Counted from the first letter of the stretch, positions 33,916 to 43,047 are shown. The stretch is DNA of 64,000 bases from JANPBY01 sp031430645 (GCA_031430645.1 JANPBY010000101.1:1-64000); one strand, 5' to 3'. The notes: generated by a model not told the origin, from the sequence alone. Numbers and translations: made by a program.

Positions 33916-34686
33916 TCAGAACGGTGGCCAGGGCACCGGTGGCCAGTCACCGCGGGGCATCGGAAAGGTGCCAGCGCGCAGGAGCCGGCGCACCCTGAGC
34001 CGGGTGCGCGCGACCTCTCGTGTGGTCACCAAATCGCCCAGCGCGGCGGCGAGCGGGCCGTTGAGCGTGCGGCCGAGCTGCTCGTCGAGACGTTCGAGTA
34101 CCTCGAGGTGCTCAAGGGGAAGGGGTTCACCGCGCCACTGCCACAGGAGGGTGCGGAGCTTGTCCTCGTCCGAGAAGGTCACGCCGTGGTCGATTCCCTG
34201 CACCCGACCATCCCCACGCGGCAACAGATGCCCGCCCTTGCGATCGGCGTTGTTGATCACTGCATCGAGGACGACCATGCGCGCAAGGTCTGGGTGGTCG
34301 CTCCGAGCGAGCACCGACAGGTCAACAGACTCATCGACCTGGACCCACAACTGGCACATCCCTGGCCCGAACGGGCCTTCGCGCAAGACAGTCGGCGGAA
34401 CGAGGTCCCAGCCGGACGCTTGCGAAACGACGTAGGTCGCTACCTCGCGCCCGGCGAGTGAACCATCGGGGAAGTCCCAGAGCGGCCGCTCCCCCGCCAC
34501 CGGCTTGTGCACGCAGGTGGCGGATAGCCCATCGAGGGATACCTCGCAGTAGAGCGTCGCGTTGCTCGCGTCAACGAGTCGCCCGATGACCTCAAGCTCA
34601 CCCTCGCGCAGCAGCCGCTCGGCATCCTCGCGAGTCAACTGGATGGCGCTGCCCTCAGAAGAGGGGTCCTCAGCCGGCTCGGTCAC
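33916..34686 (-). CDS. SCO1664 family protein (PI3/4-kinase-like fold)
   Basis: 256 residues with the conserved segments HKPVAGERPLWDFPDGSLAGREVATY, VLDAVINNADRKGGHLL (Asn/Asp of the kinase-like active site) and GIDHGVTFSDEDKLRTLLWQWRG. The family is found next to DUF3090 and the phosphomutase-like protein in many actinobacteria. Whether it is a phosphotransferase is unproven. It begins 27 bp after the DUF3090 stop and ends 32 bp before mshC. Confidence 0.88.
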   Translation of the reverse strand: MTEPAEDPSSEGSAIQLTREDAERLLREGELEVIGRLVDASNATLYCEVSLDGLSATCVHKPVAGERPLWDFPDGSLAGREVATYVVSQASGWDLVPPTVLREGPFGPGMCQLWVQVDESVDLSVLARSDHPDLARMVVLDAVINNADRKGGHLLPRGDGRVQGIDHGVTFSDEDKLRTLLWQWRGEPLPLEHLEVLERLDEQLGRTLNGPLAAALGDLVTTREVARTRLRVRRLLRAGTFPMPRGDWPPVPWPPF

Positions 34687-34713
34687 GGGACCAGTCTGCC
34701 CCGGGCAGCGCGT

Positions 34714-35271
34714 TCAGGCCCGACGGCGGTAGCCGTTCTGACGTGGACAGATGTGACCCTCGGGCTCGAGCGGGAGCGAGCAGAACGGGCACGGGGGACG
34801 TCCGGCAGATACAACGGCCAACGCACGCTTGGCGAAGGCGCGCGCCGCAGAGCCTGTGAGCGAGACCCTCAACAGGTCAGGACCATCCTCGTCGTCGTCG
34901 AGGTCCACGTCTTCCTCGCCGGTGACCGCCCCAGCTTCGATGACCACCCGCTCGACGTCCGCGTCCCAGGACAGGGACATGGCGCCGACCCGGAAGTCCT
35001 CGGTGACCGGGTTCTCCAAGGGTCCGAGGTCATCCAGTTCGAGGGGTGACAAGGCCGGCACCGGTGCCGAGCCGCCGCTCCGGCGGAGCACCTCGTCCAG
35101 CAGCTCCTCCACGCGCTCGGCAAGCACGAGCACCTGCTGCTTCTCCAGTGCCACCGATGTGGTCTGAATGCCCGACCGTGCCTGGAGGTAGAAGGTCCGT
35201 TGGCCGGGCTCGCCCACCGTCCCGACAACGAAGCGTTCGGGCGGGTCGTAGGAGAACACCTGTCGTGACAC
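34714..35271 (-). CDS. DUF3090 family protein
   Basis: 185 residues from GTG 35271: the family signature QVFSYDPPERFVVGTVGEPGQRTFYLQA at the start, a mid acidic region, and a C-terminal zinc-ribbon-like Cys cluster (CPFCSLPLEPEGHICPR). The start is supported by a TAGGCT box 7 nt upstream and by homology beginning there; the longer frame upstream is antisense noise over the phosphomutase. Biochemical role unknown. Confidence 0.88.
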   Translation of the reverse strand: MSRQVFSYDPPERFVVGTVGEPGQRTFYLQARSGIQTTSVALEKQQVLVLAERVEELLDEVLRRSGGSAPVPALSPLELDDLGPLENPVTEDFRVGAMSLSWDADVERVVIEAGAVTGEEDVDLDDDEDGPDLLRVSLTGSAARAFAKRALAVVSAGRPPCPFCSLPLEPEGHICPRQNGYRRRA

Positions 35272-35278
35272 ACGCCAG

Positions 35279-35284
35279 AGCCTA
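35279..35284 (-). promoter_or_regulatory. Leaderless -10 box for the DUF3090 gene
   Basis: TAGGCT on the minus strand, 7 nt from GTG 35271. Confidence 0.55.
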
Positions 35285-35353
35285 CGAGACTGATTCGATC
35301 CATGGACGCCGTCACCCCCGCCCTTGGTGGCCACGCTGGCGGCGCCGTCGCGG

Positions 35354-36058
35354 TCAGGACGCGTCGCCGGCGCCGCCTCCGACGGCTGCGTCGCTGGAAG
35401 CCTTGGCTCGGCGCCCGCGCCGCTTTGGGACAGGGCGCAGACTGTCAACCGAGCCGCCCGTGTCGTTCAGTCGGACGACGAAGGGGCGCAGTTCTGTGTA
35501 GCGGATGACAGTCAATGAACACGGGTCGATCTGGATGCGCTGGAACTGGTCGAGGTGCAGGCCAAGGGCGTCGGCCACTATGGCCTTGATCACGTCCCCG
35601 TGGGAGACCGCAGCCCATGTCGCGTGGTCCCCGAACTCGGCACTCCATCCGCGAATGGCGTCCACGGCGCGGGTCTGCATGGCCCGCATCGACTCGCCAC
35701 CTGGGAAGGTCACGGAGCTTGGATGTGCTTGTACGGCCTTCCACAGCGGTTCCTTGGTCAGCGCCTTGAGCTCACGCCCGGTCCAGTCGCCGTAGTGGCA
35801 CTCCCCCAGCTGGGGGTCCACGTGCCTTGGGGTCCTACTCAGATCCCGTTCGTTGAGGAGCGCTTCAGCAGTCTCCTGGCACCGCTCGAGTGGGCTGGTC
35901 ACGACGGCATCCAATGAGACACTGGCCAGTCGGACGGCAAGAGCCTGAGCCTGCTCCCGACCCTTGTCGTCGAGGGCCACACCTGGCGTCCACCCGGCGA
36001 GGGTGCCGGTGGCATTGGCAGCCGTCCGTCCATGGCGCACCAGCAGGACCAAAGACAT
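35354..36058 (-). CDS. Histidine phosphatase family protein (MSMEG_4193 type)
   Basis: 234 residues. The phosphohistidine motif is VLLVRHGRTAANATG and the distal His is in AAVSHGDVIKAI; LGECHYGDWTGRELKAL is typical of phosphoglycerate-mutase-like phosphatases. The C-terminal 25 residues are basic then Gly/Ala-rich. The trio with DUF3090 and the SCO1664-like gene is conserved, suggesting one pathway, not yet known. ATG follows a TAGGGT box by 6 nt. Confidence 0.9.
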   Translation of the reverse strand: MSLVLLVRHGRTAANATGTLAGWTPGVALDDKGREQAQALAVRLASVSLDAVVTSPLERCQETAEALLNERDLSRTPRHVDPQLGECHYGDWTGRELKALTKEPLWKAVQAHPSSVTFPGGESMRAMQTRAVDAIRGWSAEFGDHATWAAVSHGDVIKAIVADALGLHLDQFQRIQIDPCSLTVIRYTELRPFVVRLNDTGGSVDSLRPVPKRRGRRAKASSDAAVGGGAGDAS

Positions 36059-36064
36059 GCGGCG

Positions 36065-36070
36065 ACCCTA
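36065..36070 (-). promoter_or_regulatory. Leaderless -10 box for the histidine phosphatase
   Basis: TAGGGT on the minus strand, 6 nt from ATG 36058. Confidence 0.55.
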
Positions 36071-36128
36071 ACGCCGCCACGCATGTACCTGCCTACTGCG
36101 TAGCTTCGCGGTACGACAGACTGTTGTC

Positions 36129-37103
36129 GTGATCGTCGATTGCGCGCTTTATCGGGGCGGCCAACGGGTTGAGGAAACGCGAAATCTCGTGCGACTGGCG
36201 GCGCTCGCCCGCGCCGACCCCGATGCCTTCGTCTGGCTAGGCATGCACGACCCCACCGAGACCGACCTCGTCGGAGCAGCTCGGGTGTTCGGCCTGCATC
36301 AGCTCGCGGTCGAGGATGCCGTCGTCGCCCATCAGCGGCCCAAGCTCGAGGTCTACGACGACCACCTGTTCGCTGTGCTTCGTACCCTCTCCTACGACGA
36401 GTCGACCTCCCAGGTCGAGACCGGTGAGATCGCAGTCTTCCTAGGAGAGGACTTCGTCCTGACGGTGCGTCACGGAGCCGGCCAAGAACTCGCCTCGGTA
36501 CGACGCCGACTCGAGGAACGCCGCGAGGTGCTGGCGCACGGCCCGGCCGCAGTGCTGTACGCCGTCGCCGATGCTGTGGTCGACACCTACCTGGAGGTGG
36601 CAGCGCTGCTCCAACTCGACGTCGATGAGGTCGAGACGAGCGTCTTCGGCGATGACGTCGTCGACGACTCCTCCAGGATCTACAACCTCAAACGTGAAGT
36701 CCTTGAGTTCCGACGTGCCGTCCTCCCGCTCCTGGCCGTGATCAGTCGCCTCCACGACGACTCCGTTGAGCACGTCCAGGCCTCCGCGCGTCCGTTCTTT
36801 CGTGACGTCGGGGATCACGTGCTCCGGGTAGCAGAGCAGCTCGAGTCGATGGATCTGCTGCTGTCGAGCATCTTGCAGGCACACGTCGCGCAGGTCGGCC
36901 TGCGACAGAACGAGGACATGCGCAAGATCACGGCCTGGGCCGCCATCTTTGCCGTCCAAACGCTCATCGCGGGCATCTATGGCATGAACTTTCGTTACAT
37001 GCCCGAGCTCGAGTGGCGCTACGGCTATCCGGCGGTGCTGCTGTTCATGCTGGCTACGGCCTTCGGCCTCTATCGGACGTTCCGTAAGGCTGGCTGGCTG
37101 TAG
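36129..37103 (+). CDS. corA: CorA-family magnesium/cobalt transporter
   Basis: 324 residues: a soluble alpha/beta N-terminal domain, a long helical region and two C-terminal membrane helices. The YGMNF signature (GMN filter) sits in IAGIYGMNFRYMPELEW between the helices. It forms a pentameric Mg2+ channel. The GTG start lacks a strong ribosome site. It converges with uppP, 15 bp apart. Confidence 0.93.
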   Translation: MIVDCALYRGGQRVEETRNLVRLAALARADPDAFVWLGMHDPTETDLVGAARVFGLHQLAVEDAVVAHQRPKLEVYDDHLFAVLRTLSYDESTSQVETGEIAVFLGEDFVLTVRHGAGQELASVRRRLEERREVLAHGPAAVLYAVADAVVDTYLEVAALLQLDVDEVETSVFGDDVVDDSSRIYNLKREVLEFRRAVLPLLAVISRLHDDSVEHVQASARPFFRDVGDHVLRVAEQLESMDLLLSSILQAHVAQVGLRQNEDMRKITAWAAIFAVQTLIAGIYGMNFRYMPELEWRYGYPAVLLFMLATAFGLYRTFRKAGWL

Positions 37104-37118
37104 GCATCCGGGGGCTGG

Positions 37119-37949
37119 TCATGATGTTGCCGCCCAGGTCCCGGTGGCGAGCAAGATCAGGGTGAGGATGCCGAGTGCCACGCGGTAGATCACGAACGGC
37201 ATAAACGAGTGGTTCGACACGTAGCGCAGCAACCAGGCGATCACTGCGTAGCCCACCACGAAGGCGATGGCCGTGGCCAGAATCGTCTGTGGCCAGGCGA
37301 CCGATTCGCCAGCGGCGCCGATCTTCCTTGCTTCATAGATTCCGGACAACAGAACCGCAGGCACCGAGAGCAAGAAGGAAAAGCGGGTCGCCGCCTCACG
37401 GGTGTACCCAAGGAAGAGACCCGCAGAAATCGAAGCCCCAGACCGCGAGACACCAGGCACGAGGGCGCAAGACTGGGCCAAGCCGAAGAGAACCCCGTCT
37501 CGCAAGGTCAGATCCGACATCGTTCGAACGCGCGCCCCCGAGCGGTCAGCCACAGCCAGCACCAGGCCGACGACGATCATCATGACCCCGACCAGCCGCA
37601 GGTCACGGGCCACGGTTTCGATCTGGGTCGAGAAGGCGAGCCCGAGCACGATGATCGGCAGGGTCCCGATGATGACGTACCACCCTTCTCGCGCAGAGAT
37701 GTCGCCACGAAGTTCGGGGCGGAACAGCGATCGGCCCCAAACGCTGACGATCCGCACGATGTCGTCCCGGAAGTACAAGACGACCGCAGCGACAGTGCCC
37801 AGCTGGGTCACGGCAGTGAAGGCCGCTCCGGGGTCCTCCCAGCCGAATGCCTCGCTCACGATCAGCAGGTGACCGCTCGAAGAGATGGGCAGGAACTCGG
37901 TCAGACCCTGGATGACACCCAGGACCACCGCCTCGAGCCAACCGATCAC
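37119..37949 (-). CDS. uppP: Undecaprenyl-diphosphatase UppP (BacA)
   Basis: 276 residues, about eight helices. The two active-site signatures are visible: GLTEFLPISSSGHL near the N-terminus and LVPGVSRSGASI in the middle. It recycles undecaprenyl pyrophosphate for cell wall synthesis. Its GTG overlaps the LLM oxidoreductase stop (GTGA). Confidence 0.95.
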   Translation of the reverse strand: MIGWLEAVVLGVIQGLTEFLPISSSGHLLIVSEAFGWEDPGAAFTAVTQLGTVAAVVLYFRDDIVRIVSVWGRSLFRPELRGDISAREGWYVIIGTLPIIVLGLAFSTQIETVARDLRLVGVMMIVVGLVLAVADRSGARVRTMSDLTLRDGVLFGLAQSCALVPGVSRSGASISAGLFLGYTREAATRFSFLLSVPAVLLSGIYEARKIGAAGESVAWPQTILATAIAFVVGYAVIAWLLRYVSNHSFMPFVIYRVALGILTLILLATGTWAATS

Positions 37950-38995
37950 GTGGCTACCCCGGAGAGCTCGAGAGCACCTACCAGCGTCCGCAGCGTGGCG
38001 ATGCGTTCGTCGAGAGACCCGGAGTAGGTGGCAACGGTGAGAGTGGTCACGCCCGCCTCTGCATAGGCCACGAGCCGGTCACTGACTCGCTCCGGCGGTC
38101 CGATGAGCGAGGTCTGGTCGATCAGCTCCTGGGGGACGGCTCCGGCTGCGCCCGCGTAGTCCTTCGCGAGGTAGCGGTCCTGGATCTCGATGGCAGCCGC
38201 CTCGTACCCCATCCGGACCGCCAACGCGTTGTAGAAGTTCTGCTGACGGCTTCCCATTCCGCCGATGTACAGCGCGGCGTAGGCCCGAATCGGGCCGGCG
38301 CAGGCTTCGAGGTCGTCCCCGAGGACGACCGGCACGGTGGGCACGACATCGAACCCGTCCATCGACAGCCCAGCCCTCTCCCTACCGGTACGGATATGAA
38401 CCAGGGACTCCTCGGCGTGCTCGGGAGCGTAGAAGATGGCCAGCCATCCGTCCGCGATCTCACCTGCTAGCTCGAGGTTCTTAGGACCAACGGCAGCGAG
38501 GTAGATCGGTAGATGGTCACGCACCGGGTGCACGGTCAGCCGAAGGGCCTTGCCCGGCCCGTCCGGCAACGGCAGCGTCCAATGCTCGCCCTCGAAGCGC
38601 ACGGTCTCGCGAGCCAAGGCCTGGCCGACGATCGCTACGTACTCCCGGGTGCGGCCGAGCGGCTTGTCAAAGCGCACCCCGTGCCAGCCCTCGGACACTT
38701 GGGGGCCGGAGACCCCCAGCCCGAGACGGAAGCGTCCCCCGGACAGAGTGTCGAGGGTGGCGGCTGTCATCGCGGTCATTGCTGGTGTGCGCGCAGGGAT
38801 CTGGAAGATCGCGGACCCGATGTCGATGCGTTCGGTGTGGGCTGCGATCCATGACAGAACCGTCGCGGCGTCGGAGCCGTACGCCTCGGCAGCCCACACG
38901 ACTGAGTACCCCAGCCGGTCAGCCTCCTGAGCCAGGACGAGATTGTCAGCGTCGTTGCCGGCGCCCCAGTAGCCGAGGTTGAGACCGAGCTTCAC
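37946..38995 (-). CDS. LLM-class flavin-dependent oxidoreductase (F420 type)
   Basis: About 349 residues from GTG 38995, which has AGGAG 7 nt upstream. TIM-barrel luciferase-like fold: LGLNLGYWGAGNDADNLVLAQEADRLGYSVVWAAEA, GSAIFQIPARTPAMTAMTAATLD, and GRFRLGLGVSGPQVSEGWHG. The pattern fits F420-dependent members common in actinobacteria; substrate unknown. It is translationally coupled to uppP. Confidence 0.9.
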   Translation of the reverse strand: MKLGLNLGYWGAGNDADNLVLAQEADRLGYSVVWAAEAYGSDAATVLSWIAAHTERIDIGSAIFQIPARTPAMTAMTAATLDTLSGGRFRLGLGVSGPQVSEGWHGVRFDKPLGRTREYVAIVGQALARETVRFEGEHWTLPLPDGPGKALRLTVHPVRDHLPIYLAAVGPKNLELAGEIADGWLAIFYAPEHAEESLVHIRTGRERAGLSMDGFDVVPTVPVVLGDDLEACAGPIRAYAALYIGGMGSRQQNFYNALAVRMGYEAAAIEIQDRYLAKDYAGAAGAVPQELIDQTSLIGPPERVSDRLVAYAEAGVTTLTVATYSGSLDERIATLRTLVGALELSGVAT

Positions 38996-39050
38996 TGCAC
39001 TCTCCTGACGCATCGCCGTGTGGCGGCGAGATTAGCGTCCGCCACCTGGA

Positions 39051-39056
39051 TAGCCT
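39051..39056 (+). promoter_or_regulatory. Leaderless -10 box for the aldo/keto reductase
   Basis: TAGCCT with 7 nt to ATG 39064 and no ribosome site in between. Confidence 0.5.
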
Positions 39057-39063
39057 CGAGCGC

Positions 39064-40047
39064 ATGGACCAAAGAGCCCTTGGACGTACGGGCTTGCGCG
39101 TGTCGCGGCTCGGCCTGGGAACCATGACTTGGGGTCGTGACTCCGACGAGCACGAGGCTAGGGAGCAACTCACGCTGTTCGTCGAGGCCGGCGGCACGCT
39201 CGTGGACACAGCTGCGGCCTACGGCGCAGGTGTCAGCGAGGAAGTCCTGGGAACGCTGCTCGGCTCCGTCGTGCCCCGTTCTGAGCTGATCGTTGCCACG
39301 AAGGCCGGCATCGCACGCTCGGGCGACGGTACTCGTTCGGTGGACACCTCTCGTCGCGCCCTCCTCGATGCCCTGGACGCCTCCTTGGCCCGGCTCGGCG
39401 TCGACCACGTCGACCTGTGGCAGGTTCACACGTGGAGCGCGGACACCCCGATCGAGGAAACCCTCGCAGCACTGGACACTGCGGTCGCCAGCGGGAGAAC
39501 TCGCTACGTAGGAATCTCCAACTACTCCGGCTGGCAGACCGCTCAGGCGGTCACCTGGCAACAGGCGTGGCCGGGACGGGCGCTGATAGCCAGCACCCAG
39601 GTGGAGTACTCCCTTCTTCAGCGCGGTGTCGAGCGCGAGGTGCTCCCCGCTTGCCAGGCGCTCGGGCTCGGCCTGCTCCCGTGGTCCCCACTCGGGCGGG
39701 GCGTCCTGTCTGGGAAGTACCGCAACGGGATCCCCGCCGACAGTCGGGCGGCGTCCCCGCACTTCGCCTCGTTCGTGGAGCCCTTCCTCACGGGTTCCTC
39801 GCAGGCAATCGTCACCGCCGTGGCGACGGCCGCTGACGGACTGGGCCTGTCGCCGCTCGAGGTGGCCCTGGCGTGGGTACGTGATCGACCAGGTGTGACC
39901 TCGCCGATCGTGGGAGCACGTACCGCAGCCCAACTCAAGGGAATCCTTCCGGTCGAGGACCTCGAGTTGCCCGACGAGATCAGGGACGCCCTGGATGAAG
40001 TCTCAGCTCCGCCGTCGGGCTACCCCGACGACACGCGCCGCACCTGA
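39064..40047 (+). CDS. Aldo/keto reductase
   Basis: 327 residues, (beta/alpha)8 barrel. The catalytic tetrad is seen as Asp in LVDTAAAYG, Tyr in the same segment, Lys in VATKAGI and His in WQVHTW. NADPH binding region is near SPIVGARTAAQLKGIL. Substrate unknown. Divergent from the LLM gene. Confidence 0.92.
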   Translation: MDQRALGRTGLRVSRLGLGTMTWGRDSDEHEAREQLTLFVEAGGTLVDTAAAYGAGVSEEVLGTLLGSVVPRSELIVATKAGIARSGDGTRSVDTSRRALLDALDASLARLGVDHVDLWQVHTWSADTPIEETLAALDTAVASGRTRYVGISNYSGWQTAQAVTWQQAWPGRALIASTQVEYSLLQRGVEREVLPACQALGLGLLPWSPLGRGVLSGKYRNGIPADSRAASPHFASFVEPFLTGSSQAIVTAVATAADGLGLSPLEVALAWVRDRPGVTSPIVGARTAAQLKGILPVEDLELPDEIRDALDEVSAPPSGYPDDTRRT

Positions 40048-40082
40048 TGGGCGGGCGCACCGTCGAATGCAGATAATGGTCC

Positions 40083-40298
40083 ATGCGGCGGATCGCGACG
40101 GAGTACGAGTTCATCGAGTTGAGCTTTCCCCGTGGAACAACGCGTGAGGAATCGCGGCGTGCGCTGACCGAACGCGCCGAATACGGTTCGTGGGAGTTGG
40201 CCAGGCTGCGCTTGTACGCTGATGGCTCGCGTCGCGTATGGCTGAAACGGCTGATCATCAGACAGGGCCAGCGGGGCTGGATAGCAGCCAACGCATGA
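40083..40298 (+). CDS. DUF5703 family protein
   Basis: 71 residues: EYEFIELSFPRGTTREESRRALTERAEYGSWELARLRLYADGSRRVWLKRLIIR matches this small actinobacterial family. No function is known. ATG 40083 is 5 nt after GATAAT, another likely leaderless start. Its TGA overlaps an ATG at 40295 of the next frame. Confidence 0.85.
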   Translation: MRRIATEYEFIELSFPRGTTREESRRALTERAEYGSWELARLRLYADGSRRVWLKRLIIRQGQRGWIAANA

Positions 40299-40345
40299 TG
40301 GAGAAGCCGATCCGCGAGCCGGAGCCGATCAGTTCGGAGGATCCG

Positions 40346-41599
40346 ATGATTCGCCCATTGCCGGCGGATGCGATCCTCCTGCACATTGGCATCCACAAGA
40401 CCGGCACAACGGCCCTGCAGGGAGCCGCGAGTGCCTCCCGAGAGCCGCTGTCCACGTGCGGCACCACCTACCCGGGTAGGAGGAAGGATCACCACGCCGA
40501 GGCTATGGCCCTTGTCGACACGAAGGTGGGCTGGGAGACCGTCAGCACCCCTCGAAGAAACGCACAGATCTGGCGGAAGTTCGCTGACACGGTGTCCCAA
40601 ACCGGCGGGCGGGTCCTGATCAGCAGCGAGTTCTTCTGTCAAGCGAACGACAAGCAGGCCCAGCGGGCCGTGGGGTCACTCGGTGCGGACAGGGTCCACG
40701 TTGTCCTCGGGCTACGACCCCTGGCCAAACTGCTGCCGTCCTCATGGCAGCAATACCTCAAGAACGGGCGAACGGGCAGCTACGAGAGTTGGCTCAAGCA
40801 CGTCCTCGCTGACCCGCCCGGCATGAAGCAGACGCCTTCCTTCTGGCTGCGAAACGATATCCCCGCTGTCCTTGATCGCTGGGCGGAGTTGATCGGACCC
40901 GACAGAATCACTGCGGTCATGGTCGACCCAAATCACCGCGATCGGATGTCCGACACGGTTTGTACGCTGCTCGATCTGCCACCTCGCCTGCTCAGTGCGC
41001 AAACCCAAGGGATCCGAAGCAACCGCGCCATGACCGGGGCAGAGGCCGAACTGATCCGCCAGGTGAACGTCGTGGCCAGACGGGAACTGAGCTCCCCGGA
41101 CTACATCGCCCTCGTGCGAAACGGTGCGGCTCGGAGGATGGTCGAGGGCCGGACCCCCGGTCCGCTCGAGCGCGAACTCGGTCTTCCCGCGTGGACCGCG
41201 CCTCGATTGGCGGAGATAGGGGCAACGCACCTGTCGGCGCTGCGGTCGAGCGGAGTCCACATCGTCGGGGATCCCTCGATTCTGGCCGCCCCAGCCGACA
41301 CCTCGGAACCGTCCCTCGCCACTGAGCTGCCGATCGATGCCGCAGTTCAGGCCCTGCTCGGCACCTTGCTCAAGGTGTCCACTGCAAAAGGAAATCGTAC
41401 CGACGAACGACTAGTCAGGGCCGTCAAATCGCGGAAGCTGGCCGAAGTCGCCTTGGTGCGTGCGAGGGCGAAGCTTCGCCTGGGCACCCGCGGGAGCCGC
41501 CGCAGAGCTGGGCGACCGCGGAAACTAGGTGGCACGACCGATACCACCTCAGGCCAGGTCGAAGAAGCGGTCGAGGACGCGCACTCCGAACTGGAGTGA
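40346..41599 (+). CDS. Sulfotransferase-like protein
   Basis: About 417 residues from ATG 40346, which has GGAGG 5 nt upstream; an ATG at 40295 overlapping the DUF5703 stop is the alternative. The N-terminal LLHIGIHKTGTTALQGAAS is the PAPS 5'-phosphosulfate loop, and LGLRPLAKLLPSSWQQYLKNG is the 3'-phosphate region. The middle is poorly conserved and the C-terminus is a basic tail (RRRAGRPRK). Acceptor unknown. The last 51 bp overlap the M20 peptidase gene on the other strand. Confidence 0.8.
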   Translation: MIRPLPADAILLHIGIHKTGTTALQGAASASREPLSTCGTTYPGRRKDHHAEAMALVDTKVGWETVSTPRRNAQIWRKFADTVSQTGGRVLISSEFFCQANDKQAQRAVGSLGADRVHVVLGLRPLAKLLPSSWQQYLKNGRTGSYESWLKHVLADPPGMKQTPSFWLRNDIPAVLDRWAELIGPDRITAVMVDPNHRDRMSDTVCTLLDLPPRLLSAQTQGIRSNRAMTGAEAELIRQVNVVARRELSSPDYIALVRNGAARRMVEGRTPGPLERELGLPAWTAPRLAEIGATHLSALRSSGVHIVGDPSILAAPADTSEPSLATELPIDAAVQALLGTLLKVSTAKGNRTDERLVRAVKSRKLAEVALVRARAKLRLGTRGSRRRAGRPRKLGGTTDTTSGQVEEAVEDAHSELE

Positions 41600-42853
41600 G
41601 TCCACCGGCACGCGCTCATCAACGCCGTGAAACATGCCAGCGAAGTCCAGGTCGGGAGGCAGCTGAAGGGGAGCAAACCCGAAGCAGCGGATCCCGAGCC
41701 TGGAGAACGCCTTGGCGTCCGTACCGCCAGAGAGTGTGTAGGGCACGGCCCGCGCCGCGGGGTCCTCAGCTTGTAGGGAGGCACACATCGCATCGACCAA
41801 AGCGCCGTCGAAGTCGGTTTCGAGAGCGATGTCGTGGATCACGAACTCGCGAGTGATGTCTGGGCCGAGCACTTCGTCGACTTGGGCAAAGAACTCGTCC
41901 TCAAAGCCCGGCAGGAACCGCCCGTCAACGAAGGCGTGAGCTTCACCCGGGATGACGTTGTGCTTGTAGCCTGCCTCCAGCATCGTTGGATTGACGGTGT
42001 TGCGAAGCGTCGCACCGATAATCGTCGAAAGCGCGCCGAGGCGCGCCACGGTCGCTTCCATGTCATCGGCGTCTAGCTCAATTCCGAGGGCGTCAGAAAC
42101 CTCACCGAGAAATGTTCGCACCGTCTTGGTGACCCGGATGGGGAACTGATGGCGTCCCAGTCGCGCGACCGCTTCACAGAGGTCGGTGACAGCGTTGTCG
42201 TGGTTGATCATCGAGCCGTGACCGGCACGGCCAGTCGCTGTGAGCTTCATCCAGGCGATGCCCTTCTCGGCGGTTTCGACGAGATAGAGGCGAAGATCGT
42301 CCGACACAGTCAAGGAGAACCCTCCGACCTCGCCGATGGCCTCCGTACAGCCTTCGAAGACGTCTGGGTGATGGTCAACCAACCAGTGACCACCGAAGCG
42401 CCCGCCCGCCTCCTCGTCAGCCAGAAAGGCAAGCACAAGGTCGCGGTTCGGGGGCCGGCCTGCCCGAGATCGCTCACGAATGACGGCCAGAATCATTGCG
42501 TCCATGTCCTTCATGTCGACGGCGCCACGGCCCCAGACGCAGCCGTCGGCGACCTCCCCAGAGAATGGATCCACCTTCCACTGATCGGCAATCGCTGGAA
42601 CGACGTCGAGGTGGCCATGCACAAGGAGCGCGTCTCTGTCTGGGTCGGTCCCCGCAATCCTGGCTATCACACTCGCTCGTCCGGGCGCGGACTCATAGAG
42701 CGTGCCCTGAATGCCTACCTCGGCCAGGCTCGCCATGACGTACTCGGCCGCCGCTCGCTCCCCAGGCCCGGATCCGTCGCCGCGGTTGACGCTAGGAATC
42801 CTGATCAGGTCGCGGCAGATCTCGACGACCTCGTCCTCGGGTGTGGTGGTCAT
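41549..42853 (-). CDS. M20/M25/M40 family metallopeptidase
   Basis: 434 residues. Zinc ligands are visible: HGHLDVVP (His81, Asp83), VDMKDMD, DEEAGGRFGG and the C-terminal SGGTDAKAF; the dimerisation domain follows GHGSMINHDN. It is a dipeptidase or deacylase of the ArgE/DapE/ACY1 group. Its 3' end runs 51 bp into the sulfotransferase gene, an antisense overlap. Confidence 0.93.
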   Translation of the reverse strand: MTTTPEDEVVEICRDLIRIPSVNRGDGSGPGERAAAEYVMASLAEVGIQGTLYESAPGRASVIARIAGTDPDRDALLVHGHLDVVPAIADQWKVDPFSGEVADGCVWGRGAVDMKDMDAMILAVIRERSRAGRPPNRDLVLAFLADEEAGGRFGGHWLVDHHPDVFEGCTEAIGEVGGFSLTVSDDLRLYLVETAEKGIAWMKLTATGRAGHGSMINHDNAVTDLCEAVARLGRHQFPIRVTKTVRTFLGEVSDALGIELDADDMEATVARLGALSTIIGATLRNTVNPTMLEAGYKHNVIPGEAHAFVDGRFLPGFEDEFFAQVDEVLGPDITREFVIHDIALETDFDGALVDAMCASLQAEDPAARAVPYTLSGGTDAKAFSRLGIRCFGFAPLQLPPDLDFAGMFHGVDERVPVDSLQFGVRVLDRFFDLA

Positions 42854-42901
42854 AGCCCCATCTTGCCCGTGGCCAGTCGCTGGGGCACCCTTCCCGATGG
42901 G

Positions 42902-42907
42902 TATAGT
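42902..42907 (+). promoter_or_regulatory. -10 box of tRNA-Leu
   Basis: TATAGT, 12 nt upstream of the tRNA 5' end. No clear -35 motif is seen at 17 bp. Confidence 0.5.
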
Positions 42908-42919
42908 TGGCGGGCACTC

Positions 42920-43005
42920 GTCCGGGTGGCGGAATTGGCAGACGCGCTAGCTTGAGGTGCTAGTGCCCTTTACCGGGCATGGGGGTTCAAGTCCCCCCTC
43001 GGACA
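42920..43005 (+). tRNA. tRNA-Leu (anticodon GAG)
   Basis: An 86-nt class II tRNA. The acceptor stem GTCCGGG pairs with CTCGGAC (one G-U), the anticodon arm CTAGC-TTGAGGT-GCTAG presents GAG, the long variable arm TGCCC...GGGCA is present, and the T arm GGGGG-TTCAAGT-CCCCC is perfect. The last base is the discriminator A; CCA is not encoded. It reads CUC/CUU codons. Confidence 0.97.
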
Positions 43006-43019
43006 CACGTTCCACGGAC

Positions 43020-43047
43020 AGAGCCGCAGGCACGAGCCTGCGGCTCT
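43020..43047 (+). terminator. Strong hairpin terminator after tRNA-Leu
   Basis: AGAGCCGCAGGC and GCCTGCGGCTCT form a perfect 12-bp stem with an ACGA loop, 15 bp after the tRNA. A T-run is absent (GGTCATT follows), as is common in high-GC genomes. Confidence 0.85.

Noticed and set aside
42920..43005. tRNA-Leu as integration site of a mobile element
   Set aside because: I saw no integrase gene and no second copy of the tRNA 3' end in the window.
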